From positions 434,001-498,000 of the forward strand of contig CAWCUK010000001.1 of NCBI GenBank assembly GCA_963798775.1: a stretch of 64,000 bases of DNA, read 5' to 3'. A program made the position numbers and the translations under genes. Positions within the stretch are counted from its first letter, which is position 1. Each line of letters starts with the position of its first letter. This document shows, piece by piece, positions 10,175 to 19,152 of this stretch. The stretch comes from CAWCUK01 sp963798775 (GTDB taxonomy: Bacteria > Bacteroidota > Ignavibacteria > Ignavibacteriales > Ignavibacteriaceae). A model generated the notes under the pieces. It worked only from the letters and a program-made list of their open reading frames with translations, was not told where the DNA came from and made no database searches.

Positions 10175-13100
10175 CTAGTCTTTGAGGCCTATATATTTAC
10201 ACAATAATTTAATTCCTTTTACATGAATTAAAACTTCTTCATTGGGAGATATAAGTCCGTCTGATAATTCATGCATCATTTTTTCAAGAAGATAAAGCTT
10301 AATTAGAAATTCATATTCTTTAATATCTTTTGGCAGAAATGCAGCATCGCTTACAATTTCATAATAGGATTTTAAGAAGATATCGGACATCGTAAGCCAC
10401 CATTCTTCAATAAAAACTTCAAGATCTTTAATGTTAGCACTGGTAATAGATTTATATTTTAAAACGGAAACATGAGCCAGTAGATAAAGTGATGAAATAA
10501 GTCCGCTTACATCCCGAAGTGCTGAACGCTTCAGCTTTCGTTCACTTAATGAAGTGGTTGAAGGACCTTCAAAATTTTTAATTATAAAATCCTTTCCGGT
10601 AAATAGAATTTGGCGAAGATTTAAATTTCCGTGAATGCGTATTTTTTGCACCGAAATTCTGGCGGAAATAATTTCTTTAACAAAAGAAAGAATTTTATTT
10701 TCCATCCCAAATAATTCCGAAGCTTCCTTCTTCAGATTTTCATCAAGATGATCTATAACTTTTTCCAAAAGACGGAAAGTACTTTTTATGGAAGTTCTCA
10801 TCGACTGATAAAGCGAACGCTGAGAAAGCATTGAATAATCTTCGGGCAGAAATTTTGTATTTCCTTTTACTGAAGCTAATGCTTTATGCATTTCACCGAC
10901 TCTTTTTCCCAAAGTATCCATTGCTTCAAAATAAATAAGATCGACTGTTTCAGGGTCTAGATTTGAATCTTGAACCGCGGATAGATTAAAAAACAATTGT
11001 TCACTTTTTGTGTGAATAGTTATGCTTCCATCATTTTTTGCAATAACATTATCAAGATACCGGTTCAAAGAATCGGAAAAATAATTCCATGCGGTAGATT
11101 GTGTCTGCTGATATTCTTTAATAATTCCTAATGTTATAGAAAATGTAAAAGGTTCATCATAATAAATAGTACTTAAAAGTTTAGGTACATTTAATTCGTA
11201 AGATGTTTGAGCAAGTTCTTTTAAAACTTCTACCGCGGGATTTACTCCTTCTTCAGTTTTTCTGTAAAGTTTTATGGCAAGTGAATTTTCATATAATATA
11301 TCAATTGAAAAATCATCCTGCACCGTAAAATTTGAAGACGGAATTTCATCATTAAATGAAGATTTGAATTTATTTTTTTCTCTTTCTAATCTTAATTCCC
11401 CGTGCTCACCTTTTAACAATTTTTTGCTGTAGAAAGATTTATATATTTCATCTCTAAATTCTTCATCATACACACCTTCATACAGCGCATAAATGCTTTC
11501 AGAAATTTTTATTTGAAGAATTATTCCGTTGGGACAATCTCTTAAAATGGTTTTTGCTTTTTCCAAAGAAGAAACCGCAGCCGGAATTAAATAATATTCA
11601 ATTGGTTTATCTATATAAATTACACGGATAATCATTAATATTGCCGAATTATTAGAGAGAAAAATATCTTCAATTAATTCTACTTTTTGAATCTTTGAAT
11701 CCTTTCCGGTAAACCAATCACAGCAATTCAAATATGAGGGAAGAATTTCTTCTTCTAAAAAATCTTTATTTTCATTTTCAAATATTTTTTTCCAATCTTT
11801 TTTTATTTCAATTTCCGGTATTTCCCTCTCCGTTTTTGCAGTGCCTATTCTTTCCTGCTGCTGTTCTAAGGAAAACCAATAATAATCATAAGCATTTAGA
11901 GTAAGCATATAATAAGTTTCTTGAATTACCGGAAATTTATTTTTACTGAAAACTTCAATCGGGGTATATCCGGCACAATCAGTTAAATCAAGCTCAACTA
12001 CTTGCGAAAATCTGGATAGATTTGCAACGATTAATATTTTTTGATCCTCATATTCGCGTACAAAAGCTAAAACCTTTGGGTTATTCGGGGAAAGAAATTC
12101 TAAAGAACCTCTGCCGAAGGCTTTATAATTTTTTCGTATTGCAATAGCTCTTTTCATCCATGACAAAAGCGATGACGAATTTCTTTGATGTACTTCTACA
12201 TTTACGGCTTCGTAATTATATTCGGGATCAATAATAACCGGGAGAAAAAGTTTTTGAGGATTAGCGGCGGAGAATCCGGCGTTTCTGTCCGGGCTCCATT
12301 GCATAGGTGTTCTTACACCGTTTCGATCTCCTAAATAATAATTATCACCCATTCCAATTTCATCGCCGTAATATATTATGGGAGTTCCGGGAAATGAAAA
12401 TAAGAGCACGTTCATCAATTCAATTTTTCTTCTGTTATTTTCAATAAGCGGCGCAAGTCTTCTTCTAATTCCAAGGTTTACTCTTGCTCTACTGTCGCGA
12501 GCATAATAGCGGTACATATAATCGCGTTCTTCGTCCGTTACCATTTCCAGAGTTAATTCATCATGATTGCGAAGAAACATTGCCCATTGACAATTTTCCG
12601 GAATCGGCGGAGTTTGTTCCATAATATCAATTATGGGGAAACGGTCTTCCATTAAAACGGAAATATAAAGACGCGGCATAAGAGGAAAGTGAAAAGCCAT
12701 TTGACATTCATCGCCGTTTCCGAAATATACAACCGCATCTTCAGGCCATTGATTTGCTTCCGCCAAAAGCATCTTATTCTTAAATTTCGTCTGAACATGA
12801 TTACTTAATTTCTTTAAAAATTCGTGCGTCTCCGGAAGGTTTTCACAATTTGTTCCCTCTCTTTCATATAAATAAGGGACGGCATCCAATCTTAAACCAT
12901 CGACACCCATTTCCAGCCAATAATCAACAACTCGAAGTAATGCTTGCCGGACAGTAGGATTATCGAAATTTAAATCCGGCTGATGTGAATAAAATCGGTG
13001 CCAATAATATGCTTTTGCAACCGGATCCCAAGACCAATTTGAAGTTTCAAAATCACTAAAAATAATTCTAGCATCTTTATATTTATCGGCAGTATCGCTC

Positions 13101-13504
13101 CAAACATAATAATCTCTTTCGGGAGAGCCAGGTTTTGCGAAACGGGCTCTTTTAAACCACTCATGCTGATCTGAAGTATGATTAAGGACTAATTCAGTTA
13201 TTACTTTAATGCCTCTCTTATGAGCTTCCCGTAGTAATTTTTTAAAATCTTCCAGAGTTCCATAATCGGGATTTATATCATAATAATCAGAAATATCATA
13301 TCCGTCATCTTTCATGGGAGAGGGATAAAAAGGCAGCACCCAAAGTATGGAAACGCCGAGCGATTGGATGTAATCCAATTTCTCGATTAATCCTCCGAAA
13401 TCACCAATACCATCCTGGTTACTGTCCCTAAATGCTTTAACATGAACTTGATAAATAATTCCGTCTTTATACCAAAATTGATTATTTTTTTTGGAAGGAG
13501 CCAT
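10175..13504 (-). CDS. treS: Trehalose synthase fused to a degenerate maltokinase-like domain (TreS-Mak)
   Basis: At 1109 residues this is the fused TreS-maltokinase form. Residues 1 to about 560 are a GH13 trehalose synthase (maltose to trehalose), with nucleophile D207 in GLRLDAVPY, acid/base E249 in LLAEANQW and the RNHDELTLEM motif. From about 580 the chain matches the maltokinase cap (LPSYLNCCDWFTGK) and then an aminoglycoside-phosphotransferase-like fold. The two kinase signature sites read HGNLNLRQ (958-965) and KNFEG (976-980), where active maltokinases have HGD and DFEG. Both catalytic/metal aspartates are therefore Asn (N960, N977), so the kinase half is probably inactive. The RDVSGLI motif further on is kept. 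The TreS half looks intact. Confidence 0.93.
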   Translation of the reverse strand: MAPSKKNNQFWYKDGIIYQVHVKAFRDSNQDGIGDFGGLIEKLDYIQSLGVSILWVLPFYPSPMKDDGYDISDYYDINPDYGTLEDFKKLLREAHKRGIKVITELVLNHTSDQHEWFKRARFAKPGSPERDYYVWSDTADKYKDARIIFSDFETSNWSWDPVAKAYYWHRFYSHQPDLNFDNPTVRQALLRVVDYWLEMGVDGLRLDAVPYLYEREGTNCENLPETHEFLKKLSNHVQTKFKNKMLLAEANQWPEDAVVYFGNGDECQMAFHFPLMPRLYISVLMEDRFPIIDIMEQTPPIPENCQWAMFLRNHDELTLEMVTDEERDYMYRYYARDSRARVNLGIRRRLAPLIENNRRKIELMNVLLFSFPGTPIIYYGDEIGMGDNYYLGDRNGVRTPMQWSPDRNAGFSAANPQKLFLPVIIDPEYNYEAVNVEVHQRNSSSLLSWMKRAIAIRKNYKAFGRGSLEFLSPNNPKVLAFVREYEDQKILIVANLSRFSQVVELDLTDCAGYTPIEVFSKNKFPVIQETYYMLTLNAYDYYWFSLEQQQERIGTAKTEREIPEIEIKKDWKKIFENENKDFLEEEILPSYLNCCDWFTGKDSKIQKVELIEDIFLSNNSAILMIIRVIYIDKPIEYYLIPAAVSSLEKAKTILRDCPNGIILQIKISESIYALYEGVYDEEFRDEIYKSFYSKKLLKGEHGELRLEREKNKFKSSFNDEIPSSNFTVQDDFSIDILYENSLAIKLYRKTEEGVNPAVEVLKELAQTSYELNVPKLLSTIYYDEPFTFSITLGIIKEYQQTQSTAWNYFSDSLNRYLDNVIAKNDGSITIHTKSEQLFFNLSAVQDSNLDPETVDLIYFEAMDTLGKRVGEMHKALASVKGNTKFLPEDYSMLSQRSLYQSMRTSIKSTFRLLEKVIDHLDENLKKEASELFGMENKILSFVKEIISARISVQKIRIHGNLNLRQILFTGKDFIIKNFEGPSTTSLSERKLKRSALRDVSGLISSLYLLAHVSVLKYKSITSANIKDLEVFIEEWWLTMSDIFLKSYYEIVSDAAFLPKDIKEYEFLIKLYLLEKMMHELSDGLISPNEEVLIHVKGIKLLCKYIGLKD

Positions 13505-13699
13505 AAAAACCTAATTTTATAAATGAATGGTAACAGAAAAATTTTCCTTTTTAAGAAAATTTCATTGTTCTTTTTATATAATTATTAGTATAACACTTTT
13601 ATTAAAAATAATTTAGAATGCACTTTTAAGAAATGCTACTGCACACAAAAAGGTAATAGAACATTAAACGCGGTGTTTTTAAATCTAAAGTAGTATTCA
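13505..13699 (-). other. 195-base gap inside the trehalose cluster
   Basis: This is the only sizeable gap in the cluster, lying between the debranching-enzyme gene and treS. It is AT-rich with no ORF. It may hold a second promoter or a processing site for treS and the genes after it. I see no convincing -35/-10 pair or terminator hairpin. Confidence 0.4.
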
Positions 13700-15742
13700 T
13701 TATTTCGATTCATTTATTTTAATAAGGCTATGTAAAACTTCTGCCACACTCCAAGCTTGCGCAATACAGCCGCGGGGAATAAATGGTTCTTCCGCATCAA
13801 AAATTTCACTTATAGAGCCAATGCAAGCTTCATTAAGATGATCTTTAAAACCTTCCAGGAATTTTGCGGCATTCGCTTTGTTATCAGGATAAACTTTTAG
13901 CCAAGCGTCAATAAAAGGCCCTATTAACCAGCCCCAAACAGTTCCCTGATGATAAGCGGCATCTCTGGCTCTCAGATCGCCGAAATAAATTTCTTTATAA
14001 TCTTTATGTCCTCTCGCAAGCGAACGAAGACCGACAGGCGTAACCAATTTTTCTTCAACAACTTCCAGAACAGGCTTCCAATATTTTTGCTCTAAAACGG
14101 AATGAGGAAGAGAAATAGTAAAAATTTGATTCGGTCTTATCGCTGAATCATTCCCTTCATCGCCTTCTACTACATCATATAAATACTTGCCTTCAGCATA
14201 CCAAAATTTTTCGTTAAAAAACGAAAATGCTTTATCGGCATAATCTTTAAATATTTTCGCGTCCTGCTCCGATTTTTCTTCAGTTATCCAGCCTTGAACT
14301 AATCGTAAAGCATTATACCAAAGCGCGTTTATCTCAACAGCTTTTCCTCTTCTGGGAGTAACTACCCAATCCCCAACTTTCGCATCCATCCAAGTCAGTT
14401 GGTAACCGTCAGCACCTTGCCTAAGTAAACCATCTTTCGGGTCAACCTGAATACCAAACTTAGTTCCTTTTATATGATAATTAATTATATCCATTAAGCA
14501 TGGTAAAATTTGTTTCAGTAATCTTCTGTCGCCCGTACTTTTTACATAATTATCAACCGCATTAAAAAACCAAAGCGTTGCGTCTGCCGTATGATAAAGT
14601 CCTTCACTTTCACCTTCGGGAAAAAGATTCGGAATTAAACCATCTTTTATATAATGCGAAAATGTTTTTAAAATCCAAGAAGCTTCCTCAAAACGGCCTG
14701 TTGAAAGAGTAAGGCCGGGAAGACTAATCATTGTATCCCGGCCCCAATCGGTAAACCAATGATAACCGGCAATAACAGTGCGACTTTCATCTCCGCTTGC
14801 TCTATTTCTTGCCGCGTCTCGTACTCTGCCAGCCGGAGAAATTATAAATTGATCAGCAGCTAAAACAAGTTCAGCTCCGAATCCTTTTCCGGCAGTTTTA
14901 TGCGCTTTTTCAATTAAATTTAATCTTCGTTCATTTTCTGCGGGCAAGGCTTCTTTGGGAGGTAGTGCTTTTATAACTTCCCATGATTCTGTAGAAGCAA
15001 TAAGTGTAACATTTTTATTTTTAGCGAGTTCAGCCTTAAAATAACCCGCACTCCATAAAAAACCTTCTGCCTCATATCCTCTTTCTGATTCTCTTCTATA
15101 AAATATTTCTCTTCTCGTTAAACCATCCGATATAAATGATTTATTTTCCCCGTAACAATTCATTCTAAGCCGCGGCAGGTCATCATTAGAAATAACTTCA
15201 TAACCATTTTCAGTAATATTCAAACAATATTTATGTGTCGCTGTTTTATTTAATGAAAATTCATGAGGACGAAAGTTTATAGAAGGACGCAGATCAATGG
15301 TTAAAACTCCATTCCCCGAAATTATTTTATAAATAATATGAACGGTGTTTTGCATATGGATAAGCAGGATTTGTTTTTCCATTACGAAACCGTCAAATTC
15401 ATAAACCCAAACCGGCAATCCATTAATTAATTTAAATTCAGATAGATATTCTGAACCATGAAAATGAAGATCATCATGACCTTTTTCTTCTCCTCCAATC
15501 ATAACAACTTTGCCGTTCGGTAAGTGTATTTTTTCGGTTAGATGATTAAATATAACCATTCTTCCCAACGGTTCGGGGAGTGCTGAGATAAGAATTCCGT
15601 GATATCTGCGTGTTAAAACTCCGGATATAGTTCCCGACGCATATCCTCCTAAACCGTTTGTTACCAGCCATTCCTTTTCGATTTGTTCATCTTTATTATC
15701 TTTATTACTTTTCAGAGATATTTTTCTTATAATATCTTCCAT
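13700..15742 (-). CDS. Glycogen debranching enzyme, amylo-alpha-1,6-glucosidase type (GH133-like)
   Basis: The 680-residue protein begins with an N-terminal sandwich domain marked by EWLVTNGLGGYASGT and RRYHGILISA, typical of archaeal/bacterial GDE_N proteins. The C-terminal (alpha/alpha)6 domain carries HWFTDWGRDTMISLPG (acid candidate), KAVEINALWYNAL and AYHQGTVWGWLIGPFIDAW. The family hydrolyses alpha-1,6 branch stubs in glycogen. In this cluster it would release linear maltodextrins for TreY. Its start overlaps the treZ stop as TAATG at 15742, indicating coupled translation. The alternative reading as a plain glucoamylase is less likely because of the GDE_N domain. Confidence 0.92.
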   Translation of the reverse strand: MEDIIRKISLKSNKDNKDEQIEKEWLVTNGLGGYASGTISGVLTRRYHGILISALPEPLGRMVIFNHLTEKIHLPNGKVVMIGGEEKGHDDLHFHGSEYLSEFKLINGLPVWVYEFDGFVMEKQILLIHMQNTVHIIYKIISGNGVLTIDLRPSINFRPHEFSLNKTATHKYCLNITENGYEVISNDDLPRLRMNCYGENKSFISDGLTRREIFYRRESERGYEAEGFLWSAGYFKAELAKNKNVTLIASTESWEVIKALPPKEALPAENERRLNLIEKAHKTAGKGFGAELVLAADQFIISPAGRVRDAARNRASGDESRTVIAGYHWFTDWGRDTMISLPGLTLSTGRFEEASWILKTFSHYIKDGLIPNLFPEGESEGLYHTADATLWFFNAVDNYVKSTGDRRLLKQILPCLMDIINYHIKGTKFGIQVDPKDGLLRQGADGYQLTWMDAKVGDWVVTPRRGKAVEINALWYNALRLVQGWITEEKSEQDAKIFKDYADKAFSFFNEKFWYAEGKYLYDVVEGDEGNDSAIRPNQIFTISLPHSVLEQKYWKPVLEVVEEKLVTPVGLRSLARGHKDYKEIYFGDLRARDAAYHQGTVWGWLIGPFIDAWLKVYPDNKANAAKFLEGFKDHLNEACIGSISEIFDAEEPFIPRGCIAQAWSVAEVLHSLIKINESK

Positions 15743-17643
15743 TATTCTTCCGTTAAGTTATTTACAGTTAGAACTACAGCAGCCTTACCCGGAATTTGCC
15801 AGTACAGCTCTTGGTCAACAGGAGGAGTTCCCATGCCGCCGTACTTTACATCTTCGGAAGACCATTCTAGACGCCATAGTTTGTTTTCCGGAGGAGCTAA
15901 CAGAGGCTCTGAAATTGGTTCGAAAGTTAAATCTTTTTCAAGATTTATAATTAAAATTACGTCATTTTCGTTGTTGAAATATCTTATAACAAAAGCTTCG
16001 TTCGATAGAACTGCCCCATCGACTTTTCCTTTTTCCTGCATTTTAAAAGCCGGTATATTATTTCTCAGTTTAATTAGATCTTTGTGTAAATCATAAATTT
16101 CTTTATTCTTTTTTCTTTCGGATAAATCAATTTTAGATTTAAGAAAAGTATTCTCATCGGCTGGGTCTAAAAGCAGAACTTGAGTTTCCGGGGTAGCCAA
16201 GCTTTGAAACTGCGACAGAAATTCCGCTCTTCCGTCTTTAACTAATTTTGCCAATTCATTATGGTGATCAGCGAAATAATAAAAAGGTGCCGAAGCACCA
16301 AATTCTTCACCTTGAAATAACATAGGAGTTCCGGGAGAAAGTAGAGTTAGTGCAGTCAGTGCTTTATATTTTCCCAGGCTGGTTAATTGCTGAATTCTCA
16401 AACCGCGCGCTGAATTGGCTATTTGATCGTGATTCTGTAAATAATTAATAAAATGATACGGCTGAATCTCGAACGAAGGTGTTCCTCTTCTTTTCTTTTG
16501 CCAAGTATAACCTTGCCCTTGATATATGTAGCCAAATTTAACGGCAGAGACTAATTCCTGCGGTTTGCCTAAATAATCACTATAATAAGCTTCATTATGC
16601 CCGGTTAACGCAACTAGTGCTGAATGATGATAATCATCATTCCATAATCCGTCAAGATTGTAACCTTTTTCATTTTCCGGTTTAACAATTTTTACAAGCT
16701 GCGATTCATTCTCGGCAACCACTATAGTATCTCTTCCATGAGAATGCTTTCGAACTGTTTCACCAATTTCTTTTAGAATATTATTTTCTGAATTATCATG
16801 GATATCCTGAGTTGAGTCTAATCTTAAACCGTCAATATGAAATTCCTCAATCCAATAAGCAGCGTTAGATAAGAAAAATTCACGGACATATTTTGCATTG
16901 TCATCATCATAATTTATTGCTTCTCCCCAGTCAGTATGATGATGAGGAGTAAAATAATCATCAGAAAATTCTCGCAGATAATTCCCGTCAGGTCCCAAAT
17001 GATTATAAACAACATCAAGAACAACGGCCATTCCGAGGGAATGCGCCTCATTTATAAATCCTTTAAAATCCTCCGGGGATCCGTAAAGATGAAACGGCGC
17101 AAATAAATCAACACCGTCATAACCCCAGCCGAAATTACCCGAAAACTCCGCCACAGGCATAACTTCAATAACAGTAATTCCAATATGAGCTAATTCTTTC
17201 AATTCTTTTTGTGCAGATTTATAAGTTCCTTCGGAAGTAAAAGTACCGAAATGAATTTCATAGATAAGTTGACCTTTTATCTTTTTCCCATTCCAATTTT
17301 CATCTGTCCAATTATATGAAGCCGGATCTATTATTTGGGATGGACCATGCGGCCCTTCAGGCTGAAAGCGAGACGCAGGATCAGGATATAAATAATCAAC
17401 ATTGTCTAATTTAAGCTGATAAAGCATTCCTGCTTTTGCAAACGTGGCGGTTCCGGAAAAATATCCGCAATTATCTTTTTGCAGGGAAAGAGTTTTACTA
17501 GTTTCTTTAAAAATTATTTCAATTTTATTTCGTTTAGGAGCCCAAATTCTAAAATTAACTCCTTCATTAGTGAATTCCGCGCCTATTGGAAATTTTCTTT
17601 GAGTTATTTGTTCGTTCGAAAATGCGGTCATCTTTTCTTCCAT
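15742..17643 (-). CDS. treZ: Malto-oligosyltrehalose trehalohydrolase TreZ (GH13)
   Basis: TreZ cleaves trehalose from maltooligosyl-trehalose made by TreY. The 633-residue protein has an N-terminal CBM48-like domain (GVNFRIWAPKRNKIEI), then a GH13 barrel with VMPVAEFSGNFGWGYDGV, nucleophile D276 in HIDGLRLDSTQD, VVAENESQ (acid/base Glu) and YLQNHDQIAN. Together these are specific to TreZ. The first ATG is kept; a second ATG four codons on is equally possible since neither has a strong ribosome-binding site. It is the first gene of the trehalose cluster, so the promoter is expected in the AT-rich 17644-17708 gap or upstream of the small DUF2383 gene. Confidence 0.95.
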   Translation of the reverse strand: MEEKMTAFSNEQITQRKFPIGAEFTNEGVNFRIWAPKRNKIEIIFKETSKTLSLQKDNCGYFSGTATFAKAGMLYQLKLDNVDYLYPDPASRFQPEGPHGPSQIIDPASYNWTDENWNGKKIKGQLIYEIHFGTFTSEGTYKSAQKELKELAHIGITVIEVMPVAEFSGNFGWGYDGVDLFAPFHLYGSPEDFKGFINEAHSLGMAVVLDVVYNHLGPDGNYLREFSDDYFTPHHHTDWGEAINYDDDNAKYVREFFLSNAAYWIEEFHIDGLRLDSTQDIHDNSENNILKEIGETVRKHSHGRDTIVVAENESQLVKIVKPENEKGYNLDGLWNDDYHHSALVALTGHNEAYYSDYLGKPQELVSAVKFGYIYQGQGYTWQKKRRGTPSFEIQPYHFINYLQNHDQIANSARGLRIQQLTSLGKYKALTALTLLSPGTPMLFQGEEFGASAPFYYFADHHNELAKLVKDGRAEFLSQFQSLATPETQVLLLDPADENTFLKSKIDLSERKKNKEIYDLHKDLIKLRNNIPAFKMQEKGKVDGAVLSNEAFVIRYFNNENDVILIINLEKDLTFEPISEPLLAPPENKLWRLEWSSEDVKYGGMGTPPVDQELYWQIPGKAAVVLTVNNLTEE

Positions 17644-17708
17644 TTTTTATCATCAAACATTAAATCCATTTACAATTTTATTAAAATTAAACAAAGTATA
17701 TTGTGATA

Positions 17709-18152
17709 TTATTTCTGTTTGGAATCGATTAATTGTTTAAGATGATAAAAGGTCATTTTGGCAGAACCGTATTGCTTCGTAATCAGATTCTGCAAATCGA
17801 AAGTGAGTTCTTCATTCATAGCTAATTCATATCGATTTACGCTTTCTTCTTCAAGGTGAAAAACTATTTTCAAAATTTCTATTACTTCACCATTGCTCAT
17901 TTTATTCTCATACATAGAAATCAAATCATAATCCATTTTTATATCATCAGCAATTTCAGGTTTATATTTTTTTATTTCGGAAATTAGTTCGTAGGAGAAA
18001 TTATCTTTTTGATTTGAATAGATTATAAATATTTCTTTTAAATTTGGATCTCGAACAAATTCGGCGGCAAGTTTATATCCATATCCACTATTTTTACAGA
18101 GAGTAATAAGATTACTAAGAATAGAAATTGTTTTTTCTTCTATTAATTCCAT
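17709..18152 (-). CDS. DUF2383 family ferritin-like four-helix protein
   Basis: The 147-residue product begins MELIEEKTISILSNLI. It consists of amphipathic helices with repeated Glu, Tyr and His residues, as in DUF2383 / PA2169-type four-helix-bundle proteins, which often accompany stress genes. I start it at the ATG at 18152, preceded by GAAAG; a TTG 11 codons upstream is in frame but adds a basic stretch unlike the family. It ends 65 bases before treZ and may share regulation with the trehalose cluster. Metal binding is possible from the fold, but no canonical diiron motif is certain. Confidence 0.68.
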   Translation of the reverse strand: MELIEEKTISILSNLITLCKNSGYGYKLAAEFVRDPNLKEIFIIYSNQKDNFSYELISEIKKYKPEIADDIKMDYDLISMYENKMSNGEVIEILKIVFHLEEESVNRYELAMNEELTFDLQNLITKQYGSAKMTFYHLKQLIDSKQK

Positions 18153-18330
18153 CAAGTTTATCTTTCTAAATATATTTAACTTCAATTTATTAAGTACATT
18201 CGCAGTATTCCTACTAGGAATTACTTATACTTTTCTTATGTAGAAATTAAACTAAAAAAATATATTTTAAATGATATTTAACACAATAAAACCGGTGGAA
18301 AGAGGCTGTTTATGGGGCTTTGAAAGGCAT

Positions 18331-18367
18331 AAAAAAATCCCGGCTAATAAAGTACCGGGATTTTTTT
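18331..18367 (-). terminator. Bidirectional-looking terminator after sdhB
   Basis: A perfect 13-base inverted repeat (AAAAAAATCCCGG at 18331-18343, CCGGGATTTTTTT at 18355-18367) with an 11-base loop lies 23 bases past the sdhB stop. The minus-strand transcript ends in a T run. The repeat is symmetrical, so it could work in both directions. Confidence 0.9.
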
Positions 18368-18390
18368 AACGAATATTTCTGATAAGCTAT

Positions 18391-19152
18391 TTATTTTTTT
18401 GATTTTAGAGAAGCTGCATAATATTCTCTTCTAAGAGTTGCAATAGTATCCATAGAAATTTCTTTCGGGCATTCGGCGGAACAAGCTTCAGTATTTGTAC
18501 AAGAACCGAATCCTTCTTTTTCCATTTGTTCAACCATCGCAAGAACTCTTCTTTCTTTTTCAATTTTGCCCTGCGGAAGACGGGCGAAATGAGAGACTTT
18601 TGCGGAGACAAATAATATAGCCGAAGCATTTTTGCAGGCCGCAACGCAGGCTCCGCATCCAATACATTCAGCGGCGTCCAAAGCGGCTTCTTGTGCATCT
18701 TTAGAAATAGGAAATGCATTTGCATCGGGCGATCCGCCGGTGTTAACAGAAATAAATCCGCCTGCCGCTATTATTCTGTCAAACGCGGAACGGTCAACAA
18801 TTAAATCTTTAATAATTGGAAAAGGCTTTGCCCGCCATGGTTCAATTGTAATTGTATCTCCGTCTTTAAAAGATCTCATATGAAGCTGGCAAACTGTAAT
18901 GGCTTGCTTTGGGCCGTGCGGTCTTCCATTTATAAAAAGACTGCAGCTGCCGCATATTCCTTCACGGCAATCATGATCGAAGGCGACAGGTTCTTCTCCT
19001 TTTTTCACTAAATTTTCATTCAACACATCAAGCATTTCCAGAAAGGACATATCCTGCGAAACATCATTCAAATCATAATTTACTAGTTTGCCTTCCGCGT
19101 CCCTATTTTTTTGACGCCATACTTTAAGGTGTAAATTCATATTATTGCTCAT
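18391..19152 (-). CDS. sdhB: Succinate dehydrogenase/fumarate reductase iron-sulfur subunit
   Basis: This 253-residue subunit passes electrons from the flavoprotein to the quinone site. The plant-type [2Fe-2S] site is CREGICGSC with a later Cys in ITVCQLH. The bacterial ferredoxin part has CIGCGACVAAC and CTNTEACSAECPKEI for the [4Fe-4S] and [3Fe-4S] clusters. The arrangement matches B-type enzymes. Its ATG overlaps the sdhA stop as TAATG (19150-19154). It is the last gene of the operon, followed by a strong terminator. Confidence 0.96.
   Translation of the reverse strand: MSNNMNLHLKVWRQKNRDAEGKLVNYDLNDVSQDMSFLEMLDVLNENLVKKGEEPVAFDHDCREGICGSCSLFINGRPHGPKQAITVCQLHMRSFKDGDTITIEPWRAKPFPIIKDLIVDRSAFDRIIAAGGFISVNTGGSPDANAFPISKDAQEAALDAAECIGCGACVAACKNASAILFVSAKVSHFARLPQGKIEKERRVLAMVEQMEKEGFGSCTNTEACSAECPKEISMDTIATLRREYYAASLKSKK

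Noticed and set aside
15683..16096. A 137-codon plus-strand ORF opposite the treZ/GDE junction
   Set aside because: It lies entirely antisense to two well-supported enzymes and its protein is Ser/Phe/Ile-rich without motifs.
18405..18725. A 106-codon minus-strand ORF inside sdhB
   Set aside because: Out-of-frame shadow of sdhB; the sdhB frame has the full cluster motifs.
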